From Torreya grandis (lineage: Eukaryota > Streptophyta > Pinopsida > Cupressales > Taxaceae), in contig JARHVA010001427.1 of NCBI GenBank assembly GCA_037957365.1, positions 1,140,001 to 1,204,000 of the forward strand: 64,000 nt of DNA, written 5' to 3'. Shown in pieces: positions 60,795 through 64,000 of this stretch. The position numbers were made by a program, and so were the translations under genes. Within the stretch, counting starts at the first letter, position 1, and each line of letters opens with the position of its first letter. Under the pieces are notes generated by a model that saw nothing but the letters and a program-made list of their open reading frames with translations, searched no databases and was not told the origin of the DNA.

Positions 60795-62332
60795 TTACCT
60801 TCTTCCTACCTCTTTTAGATTTAGGACAACTAGCCAACCCATCATCCTAAGTGGGGTCCCAAGAGGGAGAGATGGGATCAGAGCATTGTCTAACCTATAT
60901 ATCAACCAAGGGGAATGGAAGAGAGGAGGGGAAAGGGTGATCCCTACGCAAGGGGGAGGGGAGCTTCCCAAGATAGCAAAAAGGGGGATTTTTTGATCAA
61001 GGGATTTAGAAAACTCTAAGGGGGGGAAGGGGGTGGAGGATGAGGCTAAGGGTGGGGGTGGGGGGAAACTAGGGGAGAAAGGTAGGGAACATAGAGGGGA
61101 AAAAGAGGGGGGAAAGGAACTAAGGGGGATAATAAGGGAGGGGGAAGGGTAAAAGTAGGAGGGGAAGGGGGATCTATTTGTTAAATGGGTAGTGGAGTAA
61201 GGGGGGAATATTGTGAAGGAGGGGAGAGGGAGGCAATGGATGGGTGGGAGAGGAGGAATAGGCACTTGTGGGAGGAAGATAAGGGAGGGAGGGGGAGCAG
61301 GGTCAAGGGGCCAAAGGGGGGAAACCCAAAATACTAGGAGCACATGATGATTTGAAGTTAGGCAAAGAAAAAAGTGGGTGAAAGGGTTCAATCAATCTAT
61401 ACCTTTGAGACCCTTAGAAGAGAATCAAGACATGGGAAACTAAGAAGAAGCTTTCAAGATAGGGCTAACTAAGGTAGAGACCCACTTAGGTAGAGTATAC
61501 TTTGATCTATTAGTATTTTTGAGATTGATGGGAGGATAACGATTTGGATTGGTAGCTAGAGGAGTCCTTAAAGGTACTTATGAGGAGCAAATTCTTAGCA
61601 GTCACTCCAAATGAGAGTCCTTCAATACATCAGCCTTATCTTTGTGGAAGAAGTCCTTTGAAACATATCTTGTTTTGGGTAGTCATGCGGCATGTGACTA
61701 GGAACATCACATCTGGGGTAGATAATAGAATTGTTTTCATAAATAATTATCTAATTCTAAATTTCATACTTTAATTTAATCTTAATATCATGAAGAAGGG
61801 GCTTATTTTTTGATAGTAACATGTGAACAAAAGTAGCAACCATTCTTCAGTGAGAGAGAGTGACTAGATCAATTTTGATGGGTTGACCCAGAGCTCTAGT
61901 GATTCCATTGATTACCTTTGGATGCCAATATTCTATTGGGATCTTAGGCAGGAGGACCCATATGGGTACATCATCTATGGTAGTGGAGTTGAGGCTAAAG
62001 CTAGCCTTCCATATTTTGACAGAGATGCTTTCCTTCCACATGAACCAAGGACCTTCAAAAAGGGACTTGATGTAGTCTTCTTGAATGGATAAATTAGCAA
62101 GGAAAAAACCCTAGCCACTGTAACTATCTCCAAGTGGCCTTTCAATTTCCATCTTTCTTTCAATGTTTGGTTAGAACCCATTGACTTTATCAAGAATAAA
62201 TTTGGTGAGTTCCACATCAACCTATTCAACAATGGTATTTATGAATGGGATAAAAGTTTCAATCTCCACATCAATTAGGAAAATATAGTTGCCTGAAGGG
62301 ACATGACCCACTAGATCTAAACCTTTGGCCAT
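60795..62332 (-). pseudogene. LINE ORF1 (DUF4283-type)
   Basis: RNA-binding ORF1 of a plant L1-type LINE. A likely ATG at 62332 gives MAKGLDLVGHVPSGNYIFLI. The DUF4283 domain is clear: LKERWKLKGHLEIVTVAR (about 62,152-62,100), GPWFMWKESISVKIWKASFS, DDVPIWVLLPKIPIEYWHPK and TRALGQPIKIDLVTLS (62,050-61,850). A C-terminal low-complexity part (61391-60795) is Pro/Ser/Leu-rich on this strand because the plus strand is a long G-run field. No zinc knuckle seen. Frameshifts separate N-terminal and DUF4283 parts. ORF2 starts about 120 bp downstream, as usual for LINEs. Confidence 0.75.
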
Positions 62333-62640
62333 GTTAGCCTACAGGGTTTCAAAAGGATGGGGTCCAATGATTTTTAAGTTGGATTTGAGTTGTCTAAAAG
62401 GTTTGAGGATGGGTCTAATAATCCTAGACTTTTTTCATGATTGTACAGGGGATACAACAACTTGTGAGAGGAAACACATGAATCTGCACCAGAATTGACT
62501 ATGACCTAAGCCCTAATGGAACCATCTTGGGACTAGAAACTATAAGTTTGACCATTTTATGAATCTTTCCTAAGCAAAAATTCAAATTGTTAAAGGTCCT
62601 CTACAACATCTATCATCCTGAATCCTACTCAATGGTTTAA
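62333..62640 (-). other. LINE 5' untranslated region or upstream flank
   Basis: Minus-strand sequence before ORF1. It has short protein-like pieces (VNSGADSCVSSHKLL) that I cannot place. The LINE's 5' end is probably near 62,640, where repeat copy C begins. Confidence 0.35.
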
Positions 62641-62740
62641 GCTCTTTTCAAATATAGTGAAAATAAAATGAGTAACATTATTTTTGCTATCTCTATATTG
62701 ATGGTTTAATCTCCTAGATTAGGTTACCACCCACTCTATG
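62632..62740. repeat. Dispersed repeat, copy C (partial)
   Basis: TTTTCAAATATAGTGAAAAT followed by A/G-ATGAGTA-A/T-CATTATTTTT, matching copy A at 47,257-47,340, preceded by AATGGTTTAAGCTC, which also opens copies A and B. It is either the right half of copy B split by the LINE or an internally deleted separate copy. Confidence 0.65.
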
Positions 62741-62889
62741 AATTTTATCAAGATGATCATTGAAAAAAATGCTATTAATTTCATTTTAATCAAAAAACTA
62801 AAACATAAAACAATGATTTTGATTAAATTATATATAACAAAAAAAATAATTCATTTTAATAAAAAAAACCTAGATCAAGAGGAGTATGA
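62741..62889. other. AT-rich DNA before LINE 2
   Basis: About 150 bp with A-runs; nothing recognised. Confidence 0.4.
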
Positions 62890-63950
62890 TACAAATTGGT
62901 AGAAACTATGGATTAAGAATCTCACTCTCAATATCAACATTTTTTTCTATCTTATTAACCATAATAATATCCTCACTATGGATAACCTAGTCAATAGGGG
63001 CCTCCTTTTACCTAATAGGTGCATCCTTTGTAAATGTATAGAAGAATCTATCTCTCACCTATTTCTTGAGTGCCCATTTACTTGTGAAATTATTAACTTA
63101 TTTTTATATAAATTAAAATTTTATTGGGTTAGACCTAACTCTATATTTGATCTCATATATAATGAAACCCCCTTGGGTTTCCCCTTGGACTTAATTTGGC
63201 ACCTAACCCTACCACACATATTCTAAGGTATTTATAAGTGTAGAAACTCTTACATTTTTGACAATAAGATGCCTTATCTTATTGAAACTACCCAAAGGAT
63301 TATTTATACCATTAAATAAATTTGGTATTTGTTTTATTCTAAGAACAATGACCCTCTCCCTTTACCTTTAACTAATTTATTCTCAAAATAGACTCTCTCA
63401 ACACTTGAGTAAACCCAGGCCTAGAGGGTGGATAGAATAAAGATGAAGTGGACCAAACCATCTAGAATATAGCTTAAGATAAATTTTGATGGAGATATTA
63501 AAAGTAACCTAGGTCTAGTCAAACTAGGAGGTATCATTAGGGATGTAGATGGTTATGTATTGGTTACCTATGTAGGTACCTTGGGGATTAAAACTAACCA
63601 TGTTTTCAAATCCTCAATGATATTTGATGGCATCAATTTGGTGACCAATTTGAGAATTGATAACCTTGTAGTAGAAGGAGACTCTTTAAACATCATAAAC
63701 TATTTATTGTGAAAAATAAATCCCTTATGGTCTACAAAAAATAAATTGAGGATGCAAAAAAAAATCTTTAATAATTCAGGGGTGTTTCAATTTTCCACAT
63801 TTATATGGAAATAATTAGGTGTGTAGATAACATATAAAATATGGGAGTACATACTTCCTCTTTCTAACATTTGACAAAGTCCAAAGAGATACTGAGCCAA
63901 GTGACCACGATTATTGGGAAATGCATGGTTAATTAAACTACCCATTTTAA
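62890..63950 (+). pseudogene. LINE 2, 3' fragment: zf-RVT and RNase H
   Basis: Tail of a second LINE ORF2 in the plus direction. The zf-RVT block runs from about 62,935: ILTMDNLVNRGLLLPNRCIL, CKCIEESISHLFLECPFTCE (C-x-x-C...H...C ligands visible) and a C-terminal helix to 63,226. After several stops the RNase H begins at about 63,463: LKINFDGDIK (first Asp intact), LGGIIRDVDGYVLVTYVG, GIKTNHVFKSSM (expected Glu position lost) and NLVVEGDSLNIINYLL (Asp present), to about 63,712, with faint similarity to 63,950. No endonuclease or RT lies upstream, so it is a 5'-truncated copy, as LINE insertions usually are. Confidence 0.75.
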
Positions 63951-64000
63951 AGAGGGTAATTTAATCATGACTAAATAATAAATGACACACTTTAAAGTAG

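Noticed and set aside
60795..61391. A 198-codon minus-strand open frame, the longest of the right part, looking like a proline-rich secreted protein
   Set aside because: It is the low-complexity C-terminal stretch of LINE ORF1; the composition follows from G-runs on the plus strand, and the DUF4283 part lies directly upstream.

Overview
This window is plant repetitive DNA with no host gene that I can support. It is AT-rich, very poor in CpG, and almost completely built from retrotransposons stacked inside one another: five LTR elements (four Ty3/Gypsy-type or their derivatives, one Ty1/Copia) and two LINEs. Nearly every reading frame is broken by stops and small indels. The family mix (Gypsy elements with long 3' non-coding parts, a captured plant mobile domain, a LINE with DUF4283 ORF1 and a C-terminal RNase H, Copia with a UBN2-type gag) says seed plant. 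The great age and slow decay of the nest suggest a large-genome gymnosperm such as a conifer, but that last step is inference. I saw no tRNA, rRNA, CRISPR or intact cellular gene.

Left half (1-46.6 kb): a Russian-doll nest. The outer Gypsy element W (+) enters from the left with its RNase H (1-403), continues with its integrase at 34.7-35.9 kb, and ends with a polypurine tract at 45,879 and the start of its 3' LTR at 45,895. Gypsy element Y (+, 576-34,693, LTRs about 1.45 kb) is inserted between W's RNase H and integrase. It keeps recognisable gag, protease, RT, RNase H and integrase remnants and carries an antisense plant-mobile-domain (PMD) gene remnant between pol and its 3' LTR. Element X (-, 7,043-25,055, LTRs about 0.8 kb) is inserted in Y between protease and RT; it shows gag but no recognisable pol. 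Element Z1 (+, 12,484-20,335, LTRs about 1.2 kb) is inserted in X. A second member of the same family, Z2 (+, 38,360-45,869), sits in the 3' non-coding part of W, just upstream of W's polypurine tract. Z1 and Z2 share LTRs, leader and a long structured 3' tail, but have different gag/protease cargo and no RT or integrase: they look like a non-autonomous family.

Middle (46.6-49 kb): AT-rich DNA with two copies of a repeat of about 270-320 bp (47.0 and 48.5 kb), one holding a perfect 12-bp hairpin.

Right part (49-64 kb): a LINE on the minus strand (ORF1 60,795-62,332; ORF2 from 60,673 to about 50,450) is split by a Copia element (+, 51,819-57,873) whose two 405-bp LTRs differ at only about 14 sites, so it is clearly the youngest insertion here. 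Downstream of the LINE ORF2, in the same direction, is the remnant of an unrecognised protein (start at 50,206). At the far right is the 3' end of a second LINE in the opposite (+) direction (zf-RVT plus RNase H, about 62,890-63,950).

Decay is dominated by changes that look like C-to-T deamination (Gln CAG/CAA and Arg CGA codons turned into stops), as expected for heavily methylated plant transposons. Element boundaries of LTRs were set by comparing the two copies and looking for TG...CA ends and adjacent polypurine tracts; coding-domain limits are approximate.
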